Positions 1-6,886 are shown, numbered from the stretch's first letter. The stretch: 8,275 bases of DNA from Actinomycetes bacterium (GCA_023386675.1 JAEWJG010000101.1:1-8275), one strand, 5' to 3'. Numbers and translations are program-made. Notes: generated from the letters alone by a model not told the origin.

Positions 1-1
1 G

Positions 2-286
2 ACCGGGCCGTTCCTGCATCCCGTGTTCTCCGCCCTGCTCGGCGCGGCGGTGTTCGCGGCCGCGCGCAACGGGCGATTCCGCCTGACCCTCGGCGTCGTG
101 CTCGCCTACCTCGGGGTAGCGGCCGCCCACGGCCTGTTCAACGGTGCGACCTGGCTCGCCCAGACCCTTCCGTGGAGTCCGGCGCTCGCCGGCCTCGCGC
201 TGCTCGGTTTCGAGCTGGTGTTCGTCGTCGGCAGCGGGCTCGCCTGGCTGCTCATCGCCCGGCGCATCCGCCGCGATACCGCGTAG
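2..286 (+). CDS. PrsW-family intramembrane metalloprotease, C-terminal fragment
   Basis: The reading frame is open from the left edge and ends at TAG 284-286, so only the last 94 residues are present and the true start lies outside. The fragment begins TGPFLHPVFSALLGAA. It carries the His-Pro-x-Phe-Ser element on a membrane helix that PrsW/RsiW-protease homologues usually show as HPLFTS-type, then a second element, AAAHGLFNG, that matches the family's HALWN-like motif. These histidines are thought to belong to the metal site. Three hydrophobic helices are visible (roughly fragment residues 5-20, 29-50 and 58-83), followed by a short positively charged tail, ARRIRRDTA, which is typical of a cytoplasmic end. 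PrsW proteases cleave membrane-bound substrates such as anti-sigma factors; the substrate here cannot be inferred. The glutamate motifs expected in the N-terminal half are off the window. A CPBP-type (Abi) protease is the main alternative, but the HPxFS spacing favours PrsW. The gene converges on the minus-strand membrane protein gene with only 6 nt between stops. Confidence 0.72.
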   Translation, partial: TGPFLHPVFSALLGAAVFAAARNGRFRLTLGVVLAYLGVAAAHGLFNGATWLAQTLPWSPALAGLALLGFELVFVVGSGLAWLLIARRIRRDTA

Positions 287-292
287 CCCGGA

Positions 293-2806
293 TCAGCGCA
301 CGAGCGTCCGCGCCAGCGCGACGTACTCGCGGGCGTTCGCGTCCGGCAGGTACGCCCTCCCGATGGCGTTGCCGATCGCGGGCAGGGCGAGCGGGTCGGG
401 ATAGGCCATGTAGAGGGTCTCGTACGTCGGGTTGAACTTGCTCTTGAACGAGAAGAGGGAGGCGAATCCGTACGCCGGCTCGAGGGTCCGGGCGAGGAAC
501 GCGAGCAGGTGGTCCATCGTCGTCCGCTCCTCCGGGTCGGCGTCGTCGGGCACCGGTTTGGTGGCGAGCGGCGCGCCGGAGAGGCTCAGCACCTCCACGC
601 CCTCCTCGCGCATGCGCTGAGCGGCGGAGGCGATGACGAACTCCATGATCCCGGACATCGCCCCGTCCGCCCGGCGCATGAAGTCGATGGTCCATCCCAC
701 GACCCGGCCGTCGCGCCAGCTCGGCAGCCAGCTCGTGACGGCCTGCAGGCCGCCGTCGGGGTCGAACGCCAGGTAGAGCCGCACATCCGGGTCCTTCAGC
801 TCGGCGATCCCGCCCAGCGTGAAGCCCATCTCGGGCAGCTCCTTCTCCGAGACCCATTGCTCGCTGACCGCGGTGATCTGCGTCTGGATGAGCGGCGAGA
901 GCTCGTCCCAGCTGGTCCAGAGGGTCGAGATCTGCGCCTTGACACCCCGGTTGTGCGCCTGCCGGACCTTCTGCCACGGCTTGCCGACCAGGTCGAAGGT
1001 CTGCGGGTGCATCAGCGTCTCCTCGCCGACGGACATCGACGGCCAGCCGAGGGCGTCGAACACCGGGAGGTACTGCTCGTGGATGCTGTAGAACACGGGC
1101 GTCCAGCTGTTCACGTCGCAGAACTGGACGAACTCGGCGATGGTCCGCTCGGCCCGCTCCGGCCGGCACACCGGATCGGAGAGGGTGATCGCGACGCCGC
1201 CGATCACCCGGTACGCGATGGCCGACTCCCCGTCGGCGCTGAACCAGTAGACGTTGCCCGGCCAGGTGCCCATGAACCCCAGCGTCCCGCCGCCTCCCTC
1301 GCGCAGCAGCGACCGGAAGTGCTCCTCGTCTGCCAGCGTCCGGCCGGTGAAGGACGACCGGTAGAGCTGTAGCGTGGCGAAGACGAAGACCGTCCAGAAG
1401 GCCGGCCCGACCCACTGGTAGAACAGCATGACGATCGGCGCGGTCGGGATGATCGGCGTCCCCAGAGCCGAGAGGAAGCCGGCTGGCACGAAGCGCCGCA
1501 GAGTGGATGCGAAGACGTCGCCGACCGTGGCATTGGGCACGAACTCGGTCAGCGACCAGAGCGCCGCCACGAGGTAGATCAGGGCGAGCAGCGCGAAGGA
1601 GCAGACGACGACGATCGCGAAGCGGGCGACCGCCTCTCGCGGCGACCGCAGCTGGAACTGCCGACGCGTCGCCACGAGCAGCGCGATGGACGCGATCGGC
1701 ACCAGCATCGCGGCCAGCAGCCAGAGCAGGAGCTCGATCGCCGGCCCGAGCGCCTGGACGCTGTCCACCTGCAGCTGGATGTCGCCGCCCAGGACCGTGA
1801 ATGGCAGCAGCAGCATCGCCGCGTTCACGACGATCCCGAGCAGCAGCGCGAACCGGCGGCCGCGACGCAGACCGATCGCCGCGAGCACGAGCAGGGCCAG
1901 CGGGAGGACCGACAGCAGCAGCGGCCCCGGGCCCTGCACCGACACCATCAGCAGCTCACTGCGGCAGTTGCTCGAGTACGACACGTCGCAGCGGCTCAGC
2001 ACGGCGGGCACGTTCACCGCCGGCTGTTCGAACAGGGACGCGACGAACGACAGCGGCCCGAAGCCCCCGGGCGGCACCAGTGCGAGCAACGGCCCGAACG
2101 CCGTGATCGCGATGACGGCCGCGACCAGGTTGCGCGTCTCTCCGTGCGAGCTCCGGTGCAACCGGCGGATCGGCCCCCGGCGCAGGAGGACGCCCAGGAG
2201 CAGGCCCGACAGGGCGGAGATCAGGCGGTACACGTTGTCCTGGTCGCCGTTGTAGAGCACGAAGACGAGCACAACGGCGAAGGTCAGCAGGCGGATGCGC
2301 CGCCGCCAGAGCGAGCTGGCGAACGCGCTCGCCGTGATGAGCGTGCCGACGATGCCGACGGTGGGGTCGAGGGCGACGGCGGACTCGGTGACCGTCGCCC
2401 ACAGCTCGCCGATGCTCGCCGCGGCCCACTGCAGCAGCACTCCGCCGAGCACGCCCAGCACTCCGGTGACGAAGAAGGCGAGGACGGTCCGGGCCGTGCC
2501 CAGCAGCCGCTCCGCCGCCGCCATGACCGTCAGGGAGAGCACGACGGCGATGATGAGCTGGAGCGGGTCCTCTGGCACGAACAGCGCCGTGGCCGGTGTC
2601 CACCAGAAGCCCGAGTGGACCGTCGTCGCGACCCCGGCCGCCCACACCCGGGTGTCGCCGCCCGTCGTCGCGGCGCTCCACAGGGTGCCGGTGATGACGG
2701 AGGTGACGAGCACGATCACGGCCAGCGCGATGCTCGCCGGTGCGATCCGCGCGTAGCGGACCACCGCGCGGCCGAAGCCTTCGCTCGGGGTGTCTGCGCT
2801 GCTCAT
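293..2806 (-). CDS. Rhomboid-like membrane region fused to MprF-type (DUF2156) aminoacyl-lipid synthase domain
   Basis: This 837-residue protein is probably a polytopic membrane enzyme with a cytoplasmic C-terminal domain. Residues 20-210 form a block of hydrophobic helices whose layout resembles a rhomboid protease: an AERLLGTARTVLAFF segment near 98-112, then DPTVGIVG at 147-154 where GxSG would be, and YRLISALSGLLLG at 193-205 where the histidine helix would be. Thr149 and Arg194 occupy the likely Ser and His positions, so protease activity is not expected. More helices lie near 226-245, 295-338, 352-380, 395-419 and 455-480. Residues 485-837 look like the GNAT-like aminoacyl-tRNA:phosphatidylglycerol transferase domain of MprF (DUF2156): GTWPGNVYWFSADG (513-526), ITLSDPV (540-546) and FSFKSKFNPTYETLYMAYP (785-803). 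Such domains move an amino acid from aminoacyl-tRNA to a lipid; the amino acid and lipid here are unknown. ATG 2804-2806 is chosen because GGAGG lies 5 nt upstream; the GTG five codons earlier has no ribosome site and touches a hairpin. It follows glyS by 38 nt and is probably co-transcribed with it. A canonical MprF flippase half is not recognisable. Confidence 0.83.
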   Translation of the reverse strand: MSSADTPSEGFGRAVVRYARIAPASIALAVIVLVTSVITGTLWSAATTGGDTRVWAAGVATTVHSGFWWTPATALFVPEDPLQLIIAVVLSLTVMAAAERLLGTARTVLAFFVTGVLGVLGGVLLQWAAASIGELWATVTESAVALDPTVGIVGTLITASAFASSLWRRRIRLLTFAVVLVFVLYNGDQDNVYRLISALSGLLLGVLLRRGPIRRLHRSSHGETRNLVAAVIAITAFGPLLALVPPGGFGPLSFVASLFEQPAVNVPAVLSRCDVSYSSNCRSELLMVSVQGPGPLLLSVLPLALLVLAAIGLRRGRRFALLLGIVVNAAMLLLPFTVLGGDIQLQVDSVQALGPAIELLLWLLAAMLVPIASIALLVATRRQFQLRSPREAVARFAIVVVCSFALLALIYLVAALWSLTEFVPNATVGDVFASTLRRFVPAGFLSALGTPIIPTAPIVMLFYQWVGPAFWTVFVFATLQLYRSSFTGRTLADEEHFRSLLREGGGGTLGFMGTWPGNVYWFSADGESAIAYRVIGGVAITLSDPVCRPERAERTIAEFVQFCDVNSWTPVFYSIHEQYLPVFDALGWPSMSVGEETLMHPQTFDLVGKPWQKVRQAHNRGVKAQISTLWTSWDELSPLIQTQITAVSEQWVSEKELPEMGFTLGGIAELKDPDVRLYLAFDPDGGLQAVTSWLPSWRDGRVVGWTIDFMRRADGAMSGIMEFVIASAAQRMREEGVEVLSLSGAPLATKPVPDDADPEERTTMDHLLAFLARTLEPAYGFASLFSFKSKFNPTYETLYMAYPDPLALPAIGNAIGRAYLPDANAREYVALARTLVR

Positions 2807-2820
2807 GCGGGCCTCCGTCA

Positions 2821-2840
2821 CGGCGGCCGGGTGGCCGCCG
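2821..2840 (-). repeat. Perfect GC hairpin between glyS and the MprF-like gene
   Basis: The arms CGGCGGCC (2821-2828) and GGCCGCCG (2833-2840) are exact reverse complements around a 4-nt loop, giving an 8-bp all-G/C stem. It starts 4 nt after the glyS stop codon and ends 4 nt before the GGAGG ribosome site (2812-2816) of the next gene. No T-run follows it on the minus strand, so it is a poor classic intrinsic terminator. It could instead be an RNA-processing or stability element, partial attenuator, or translation-modulating structure that sets the ratio between the two genes. The structure is directly visible; the function is inferred. Confidence 0.5.
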
Positions 2841-2844
2841 CGGC

Positions 2845-4233
2845 TCAGATCTCCTTGAGACGCTCCGCCAGGTAGCGGTCGAGACCCTCCAGCGGGATGC
2901 GCTCCTGCTGCATGGAGTCGCGGTCGCGGACGGTAACCGCGTCGTCCTCGAGCGAGTCGAAGTCGACCGTGACCGCGAGCGGCGTGCCGATCTCGTCCTG
3001 CCGGCGGTAGCGGCGGCCGATCGCGCCCGAGTCGTCGAAGTCGACGTTGCGGCGCTTACGGAGCCGGTCGGCCAGCCCGCGGGCGAGCGGCGACAGAGCC
3101 TCGTTGCGCGAGAGCGGCAGCACCGCGACCTTGACCGGCGCCAGGCGCGGGTCGAGGTGCAGCACGGTGCGCTTGTCGGTGCCGCCCTTGGCGTTGGGCA
3201 CCTGCTCCTCGTCGTACGCGTCGACCAGGAACGCCATGAGCGCACGCGTCAGGCCGAACGACGGCTCGATCACGTACGGCACGTAGCGCTCGTTCTTGTT
3301 CTGGTCGAAGTAGCTGAGGTCTTTGCCCGAGTGCTCGATGTGCGTCTTCAGGTCGAAGTCGGTGCGGTTCGCGACGCCCATGAGCTCGCCCCACTCGCTG
3401 CCGACGAAGTCGAACTTGTACTCGATGTCGATCGTGCGCTTGGAGTAGTGGGCCAAGGAGTCCTTGGGGTGCTCGAACCGGCGGATGTTCTCGGGCTTGA
3501 TGCCGAGGTCGGTGAACCACTCCCAGGCCAGGTCGATCCAGGTCTCGAACCATTCCTCGTCGGTGCCCGGCTCGACGAAGTACTCGATCTCCATCTGCTC
3601 GAACTCGCGGGTGCGGAAGATGAAGTTGCCCGGTGTGATCTCGTTGCGGAACGCCTTGCCGATCTGGCCGATGCCGAACGGCGGCTTCTTGCGCGAGGTC
3701 TGCAGCACGGAGGCGAAGTCGGTGAAGATGCCCTGCGCGGTCTCCGGGCGCATGTAGTGCAGGCCGGACTCGTCGTCGACGACGCCGAGGTACGTCTTCA
3801 TGAGGCCCGAGAACTGGCGGATGGGCGTCCACTGGCCGACCTTGTCCGGGTGGTCGGGGTCGGCGATGTCGTCGAGGCCGTTCGCCGGCGGGTGGCCGTG
3901 CTCGGCCTCGTACGCCTCGAACAGGTGGTCGGCGCGGTACCGCTTGTGGGTGATCAGCGACTCGGTCAGCGGGTCGCTGAACACCTGGACGTGGCCGGAC
4001 GCCTGCCACACCGCGGTCGGCAGGATGATCGCCGAGTCGAGGCCGACCATGTCGCCGCGGCCGCGCACGAACGAGTTCCACCACTCGCGCTTGATGTTCT
4101 CCTTCAGCTCCACGCCGAGCGGGCCGTAGTCCCACGCCGAACGCGTTCCGCCGTAGATCTCGCCGGAGGGGAAGACGAATCCGCGGTGCTGCGCCAGCGT
4201 GATGACGGAATCCAGTCTCGACGGTGCAGCCAT
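2845..4233 (-). CDS. glyS: Glycyl-tRNA synthetase (class II, alpha2 type)
   Basis: Charges tRNA-Gly with glycine in the cytoplasm; essential for translation. The 462-residue length fits the homodimeric alpha2 glycyl-tRNA synthetase. The N-terminal catalytic part shows family sequences SGEIYGGTRSAWDYGPLG (23-40), WWNSFVRGRGDMVGLDSAI (51-69) and ASGHVQVFSDP (78-88). Class II motif 2 is at AFRNEITPGNFIFRTREFEQ (194-213), with the motif-2 arginines and the EFEQME acidic cluster, and motif 3 is EPSFGLTRAL (323-332). The C-terminal anticodon-binding domain spans about 355-462 (APVKVAVLPL, 365-374; GAIGRRYRRQDEIGTPLAVT, 403-422). ATG 4231-4233 is preceded by AGGGAG 4 nt upstream, and the protein starts MAAPSRLDSVITLAQHRGF as expected; the longer upstream open frame is a shadow. 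It is the first gene of a probable two-gene unit with the MprF-like membrane protein. All key motifs look intact. Some genomes use glyQS for this gene. Confidence 0.97.
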   Translation of the reverse strand: MAAPSRLDSVITLAQHRGFVFPSGEIYGGTRSAWDYGPLGVELKENIKREWWNSFVRGRGDMVGLDSAIILPTAVWQASGHVQVFSDPLTESLITHKRYRADHLFEAYEAEHGHPPANGLDDIADPDHPDKVGQWTPIRQFSGLMKTYLGVVDDESGLHYMRPETAQGIFTDFASVLQTSRKKPPFGIGQIGKAFRNEITPGNFIFRTREFEQMEIEYFVEPGTDEEWFETWIDLAWEWFTDLGIKPENIRRFEHPKDSLAHYSKRTIDIEYKFDFVGSEWGELMGVANRTDFDLKTHIEHSGKDLSYFDQNKNERYVPYVIEPSFGLTRALMAFLVDAYDEEQVPNAKGGTDKRTVLHLDPRLAPVKVAVLPLSRNEALSPLARGLADRLRKRRNVDFDDSGAIGRRYRRQDEIGTPLAVTVDFDSLEDDAVTVRDRDSMQQERIPLEGLDRYLAERLKEI

Positions 4234-4271
4234 GGTTCTCCCTGTGCGATGCGGGTAGGTGGGACCCGTCC

Positions 4272-4277
4272 ATCCTA
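4272..4277 (-). promoter_or_regulatory. Candidate -10 element for glyS
   Basis: On the minus strand the hexamer reads TAGGAT, a good TAnnnT -10 match and one of few A/T-containing hexamers in the 134-bp divergent region 4234-4367. Initiation about 7 nt downstream would give a leader of roughly 32 nt containing the AGGGAG ribosome site. No convincing -35 is seen 16-19 nt upstream. The leader is too short for a T-box riboswitch. I see no equally good promoter for the divergent plus-strand gene in the same region. Confidence 0.35.
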
Positions 4278-4367
4278 CTGAGGAAGCGGCGCGTGCCGTT
4301 CGAGCGTCACGATCCGCGGTCGCACGTCGTCTCAAGGGGTGGAGGCGAGTCGCGGAGGGGTGGACAC

Positions 4368-4922
4368 ATGAGCGGAACGGTACGGCGAGGTCCTCTGCCC
4401 GGGGGAGGGGCCCTCGGATCCCCTCGCGCGGATGCCGCCTTCGAGCGTTTCGTCCGGCATCGGGATGCCGTTGCCGGCGCACCGGAGGCCATTCGTTCTC
4501 GTCGGGTCGATTGGACGCCGGTCGGCTTTCCGGAGGACCCGACGCCCGGCGATGTCGACGTGGTCGAAGCGCTTCACGCCGTGGTGTCCGCGGAGGCGAA
4601 GCGGCTCGCGCACCAGGCCGACCCGGCCGCCGTGGCGCTTGAGGCGCTCGTGGACGCGCTTTGGGCCTGGTCTGCCTGCCTCTCTTCTGCGCAGGAGGCT
4701 GCGGTCGCCGCACTGCGCGCTGCTGAGGAGGCGGAGGAGGACAGAGCGCTCGCGCGGCTGTCCGCCGGCCTGGGCTCGCACCATCGACTCGACGACGCGC
4801 AACGCCGTCTGGCACGAGCGTGGTCTGCGGCGCGCGAGGCGGAGAAGGAGTTCCACGCCGGCGAGACGCGCCTCATCCGGGCGCTGGACGAGGCGTCGGC
4901 CGCTGGGCTCGGGTCGGGCTAG
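4368..4922 (+). CDS. Hypothetical Ala/Glu-rich helical protein
   Basis: I do not recognise this 184-residue protein. It starts MSGTVRRGPLPGGG with a basic, glycine/proline-rich and probably disordered tail (1-20). A central segment around 48-62 reads VDWTPVGFPEDPTPG. The rest (64-178) is almost all predicted helix, rich in Ala, Glu, Arg and Leu with a coiled-coil look (SAQEAAVAALRAAEEAEEDR, 107-126; AAREAEKEF, 154-162). There is no signal peptide or membrane helix. ATG 4368-4370 has GGAGG 9 nt upstream (4354-4358), and codons mostly end in G or C as in neighbouring genes, though slightly less strictly, which supports a real but weakly expressed gene. An in-frame GTG at 4293 and ATG at 4224 lack better ribosome sites. 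It diverges from glyS, and its TAG stop overlaps the stop of the GNAT gene by 4 nt (4919-4922). The helical pattern suggests a protein-protein interaction role, but nothing specific can be assigned. The opposite-strand frames here show no family features. Confidence 0.62.
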   Translation: MSGTVRRGPLPGGGALGSPRADAAFERFVRHRDAVAGAPEAIRSRRVDWTPVGFPEDPTPGDVDVVEALHAVVSAEAKRLAHQADPAAVALEALVDALWAWSACLSSAQEAAVAALRAAEEAEEDRALARLSAGLGSHHRLDDAQRRLARAWSAAREAEKEFHAGETRLIRALDEASAAGLGSG

Positions 4923-5542
4923 CCCTGCGCCCGGAACTCCTGCTCGAGAATCGCGTACACCGCCGTGTCGGCCCACTCGCCCTTGAAGATCTCGGTCTCG
5001 CGCAGCAGCGCCTCCTGCCGCATCCCGATGCGCTCGCACAGGCGGGCGGAGGCGTCGTTGCGGGCGTCGAGCTGTGCGAAGACGCGGTGGGCGCCGAGCT
5101 CGTCGAAGCAGAGCTGCAGCACCCGCTGAGCCGCCTCGGTCGCGAAGCCGCGGCCGTGCACCGCGGGATGGAACACCCAGCCCATCTCGAACTTGCCCCA
5201 GTTGGCGTTCTTCAGGAACAGGCTGATGTCGCCGATCACCCGGCCGACGCCCCCGGAGGGATCGGCCAGCTCGACCGCGAAGACGATGCCGTCTCCGTTC
5301 TCGGCCAGACGGTTCATGGCGATGCGCTTGCGCAGGTGCTCGGCCGACTCATCGTGGTCGTGCACCTCCCAGTAGAGGTAGCGGACGACGTCCTTCAGCT
5401 TCTGGTAGGCGTGCACATCCTCCAGGTCACCCGTGTTCAGCGGGCGCAGAAGCAGACGCTCGGTGCGCAGCGGCTCGGCGGCGTAGGGGAGGTTGATCGC
5501 GCCGTGGGGCTCGGCGGCGGTCGTGGTTGCTTCGTCGCTCAC
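4919..5542 (-). CDS. GNAT-family N-acetyltransferase (RimJ/RimL type)
   Basis: A 207-residue single-domain acetyltransferase of the Acetyltransf_3 group. After a 20-residue variable tail it begins LRTERLLLRPLNTGDLEDVH (25-44), the usual RimJ/RimL opening. The core strand and acetyl-CoA loop are at EMGWVFHPAVHGRGFATEAA (119-138); HGRGFA (129-134) is the pyrophosphate-binding R/QxxGxG/A motif. Motif B, ARNDASARLCERIGMRQE (160-177), has the Asn/Ser pattern and the conserved IGM turn. These enzymes acetylate alpha-amino groups of proteins or small-molecule amines; the substrate cannot be read from the sequence. GTG 5540-5542 is supported by AAGGAG 5 nt upstream. It lies 20 nt after hemA on the same strand, so it is probably co-transcribed, although no link to haem synthesis is known for the family. 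Its TAG stop overlaps the convergent hypothetical gene within the palindrome GGGCTAGCCC. Confidence 0.88.
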   Translation of the reverse strand: MSDEATTTAAEPHGAINLPYAAEPLRTERLLLRPLNTGDLEDVHAYQKLKDVVRYLYWEVHDHDESAEHLRKRIAMNRLAENGDGIVFAVELADPSGGVGRVIGDISLFLKNANWGKFEMGWVFHPAVHGRGFATEAAQRVLQLCFDELGAHRVFAQLDARNDASARLCERIGMRQEALLRETEIFKGEWADTAVYAILEQEFRAQG

Positions 5543-5562
5543 GGTCGCTCCTTCAGGTCGGG

Positions 5563-6861
5563 TCAGGATGCCGCGGACTCGTCGTCCACGGCGGACAGGT
5601 GGGGCCGGACGGCCTCGACGTCGACGCCGAACAGGGCGGCCGCGCCGTCGATGAACGACTGCGCGTCACCCTCGCGGGCCAGTTCGCGAGCCCGGACGGA
5701 CGGCGTGTGCAGCAGCACTCCCGCGAGGTGGCGCAGGGCCGCCTCCGTCTTCTCACTGTCGTCGCCGCGGTTGCGCGCGCGCTCGATCTCGGCGTCCAGC
5801 ACGTCGAACACGTGCTTGCGCAGCGCGACGAGCGCGGGGGTGACCGCCTGCTCGGCGGTCTGCGCCTTGTACTCGGCGGCGGCCGCATCCACGATGCTGC
5901 GCGCGTCGTCGGCGGCGTGCAGCTCCTTCAGCGGCGCGTGGAGGCTGATGGTCTCGAGGTCGAGCAGCTCGACGCCCGCGAGCTGGGCGACGGCGGGGTC
6001 CACGTTGCGGGGGAGGCCGAGGTCGACGATCAGGCGGCGCTCCACGGCATCGGGCAGCCCGAGCGCCTCGCCGAGGTTGGAGCGGGTGAGCACGTAGTCG
6101 GTGACCGCCGAGCAGGTGACGACCAGGTCGCTCGACGCGAGCGCGTCCAGCAGGCCGTCGGCCGGGACGGGGAGGATGTCGTGCGAGGCCGCGAACTTCG
6201 GCGCGCGACCGGAGGGGGAGTAGACCCGCACATCCGTCGCGCCCTTGTCGCGCAGCGCCGCGAGGCTCGCGCCGGCGTACTTGCCGGTGCCGACGAGGAG
6301 GACGCGCGTCTGCGCCCAGTCGCTGACCCGGCTCTCGGCCAGGTCGAGCGCGAGGCGGACCATGGAGCGGCCGGCGGTCATGATGCCCGTGCGGTTCTTC
6401 ACGCCGCGCGACGTGCGCGAGGCGACCTGGAACAGGCGCTCCAGCTCGCTGGTCACCGACCCGGAGGCGCGGGCCGACTCGAGCGCGCGGCGCACCTGGC
6501 CGGCGATCTCGCCCTCGCCGACGACCACGGACTCGAGTCCGCTGGTCACCGCGAACAGGTGCTCGGCGACGGCGTGCTCGCTGTAGACCGCGCTGGCGGC
6601 ACGCAGCTGGTCGGGGTCGACCCCGGCGGCGCCGCTCACCGCATCCAGGACGGCCTCGGCCGAAACGGCACGGGCGGCCGGGAGCGGCTCGTCGATGTCG
6701 AGGTACGCCTCGAACCGGTTGCAGGTCGCGAGGACGACCGAGCCCGAGACGATGTCGCTGTGCTCCGAGAGTGCGGCGGTGATGGCCGGAGCGTGACGCT
6801 CGAGCCGTTCCAGGAGGTCGAAGTCAGCCGTACGGTGACTCGACGAGAAGCACAGAAGCAC
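5563..6861 (-). CDS. hemA: Glutamyl-tRNA reductase
   Basis: Reduces glutamyl-tRNA(Glu) with NADPH to glutamate-1-semialdehyde, the first committed and usually rate-limiting step of C5-pathway tetrapyrrole synthesis. The 432 residues follow the family order. The N-terminal catalytic domain starts MLLCFSSSHRTADFDLLERL; the nucleophilic Cys47 lies in VLATCNRFEAYLD (43-55), with His101 in AEHLFAVTSGLESVVVGEGE (99-118). The NADPH-binding domain follows (about 180-300; VLLVGTGKYAG at 187-197, VDLGLPRNVDP at 279-289), then the C-terminal helical dimerisation domain (about 325-420; LRKHVFDVLDAEIERAR, 347-363). The Rossmann loop reads GTGKYAG rather than the common GAGEMG-like form, and VYSPSGRA (213-220) replaces the usual NRT-type segment. 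GTG 6859-6861 is chosen because the protein then starts exactly at the family N-terminus. It has no Shine-Dalgarno sequence, and a -10 hexamer ends 6 nt upstream, indicating a leaderless mRNA. It is divergent from hemE and followed by the GNAT gene. Confidence 0.96.
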   Translation of the reverse strand: MLLCFSSSHRTADFDLLERLERHAPAITAALSEHSDIVSGSVVLATCNRFEAYLDIDEPLPAARAVSAEAVLDAVSGAAGVDPDQLRAASAVYSEHAVAEHLFAVTSGLESVVVGEGEIAGQVRRALESARASGSVTSELERLFQVASRTSRGVKNRTGIMTAGRSMVRLALDLAESRVSDWAQTRVLLVGTGKYAGASLAALRDKGATDVRVYSPSGRAPKFAASHDILPVPADGLLDALASSDLVVTCSAVTDYVLTRSNLGEALGLPDAVERRLIVDLGLPRNVDPAVAQLAGVELLDLETISLHAPLKELHAADDARSIVDAAAAEYKAQTAEQAVTPALVALRKHVFDVLDAEIERARNRGDDSEKTEAALRHLAGVLLHTPSVRARELAREGDAQSFIDGAAALFGVDVEAVRPHLSAVDDESAAS

Positions 6862-6864
6862 GAA

Positions 6865-6886
6865 CGAAGCCTACGCTTGCGCTTCG
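6865..6886. repeat. Inverted repeat over the hemA -10
   Basis: CGAAGC (6865-6870) and GCTTCG (6881-6886) are exact reverse complements separated by 10 nt. The left arm overlaps the candidate hemA -10 hexamer. It could be half-sites for a dimeric regulator, but 6-bp arms arise easily by chance in GC-rich DNA, so the functional reading is weak. Confidence 0.2.
6868..6873 (-). promoter_or_regulatory. Candidate -10 of a leaderless hemA promoter
   Basis: The minus strand reads TAGGCT (TAnnnT), ending 6 nt before the hemA GTG. The first base of the start codon would then be at or next to +1. No ribosome site precedes the GTG, which agrees with leaderless translation, common in Actinobacteria. A -35 is not convincing: TTCGAG with an 18-nt spacer is the nearest candidate. 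Confidence 0.5.

Noticed and set aside
287..292. Bidirectional terminator between the convergent PrsW-like and MprF-like genes.
   Set aside because: The gap is 6 nt and I found no stem-loop with a T-run across the two gene ends.
2740..4281. Plus-strand 513-codon open frame opposite glyS.
   Set aside because: Repetitive Leu/Val/Glu/Arg shadow composition, antisense to a fully conserved glyS.
4234..4367. Possible T-box or other tRNA-sensing leader upstream of glyS.
   Set aside because: The whole intergenic region is 134 bp and the predicted leader is about 32 nt. No T-box sequence, specifier stem or terminator/antiterminator pair is visible.
4234..4815. N-terminal extension of GlyS in the minus-strand open frame.
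   Set aside because: The extension is Arg/Pro-rich with no similarity to the family, while ATG 4233 has a good ribosome site and gives the expected N-terminus.
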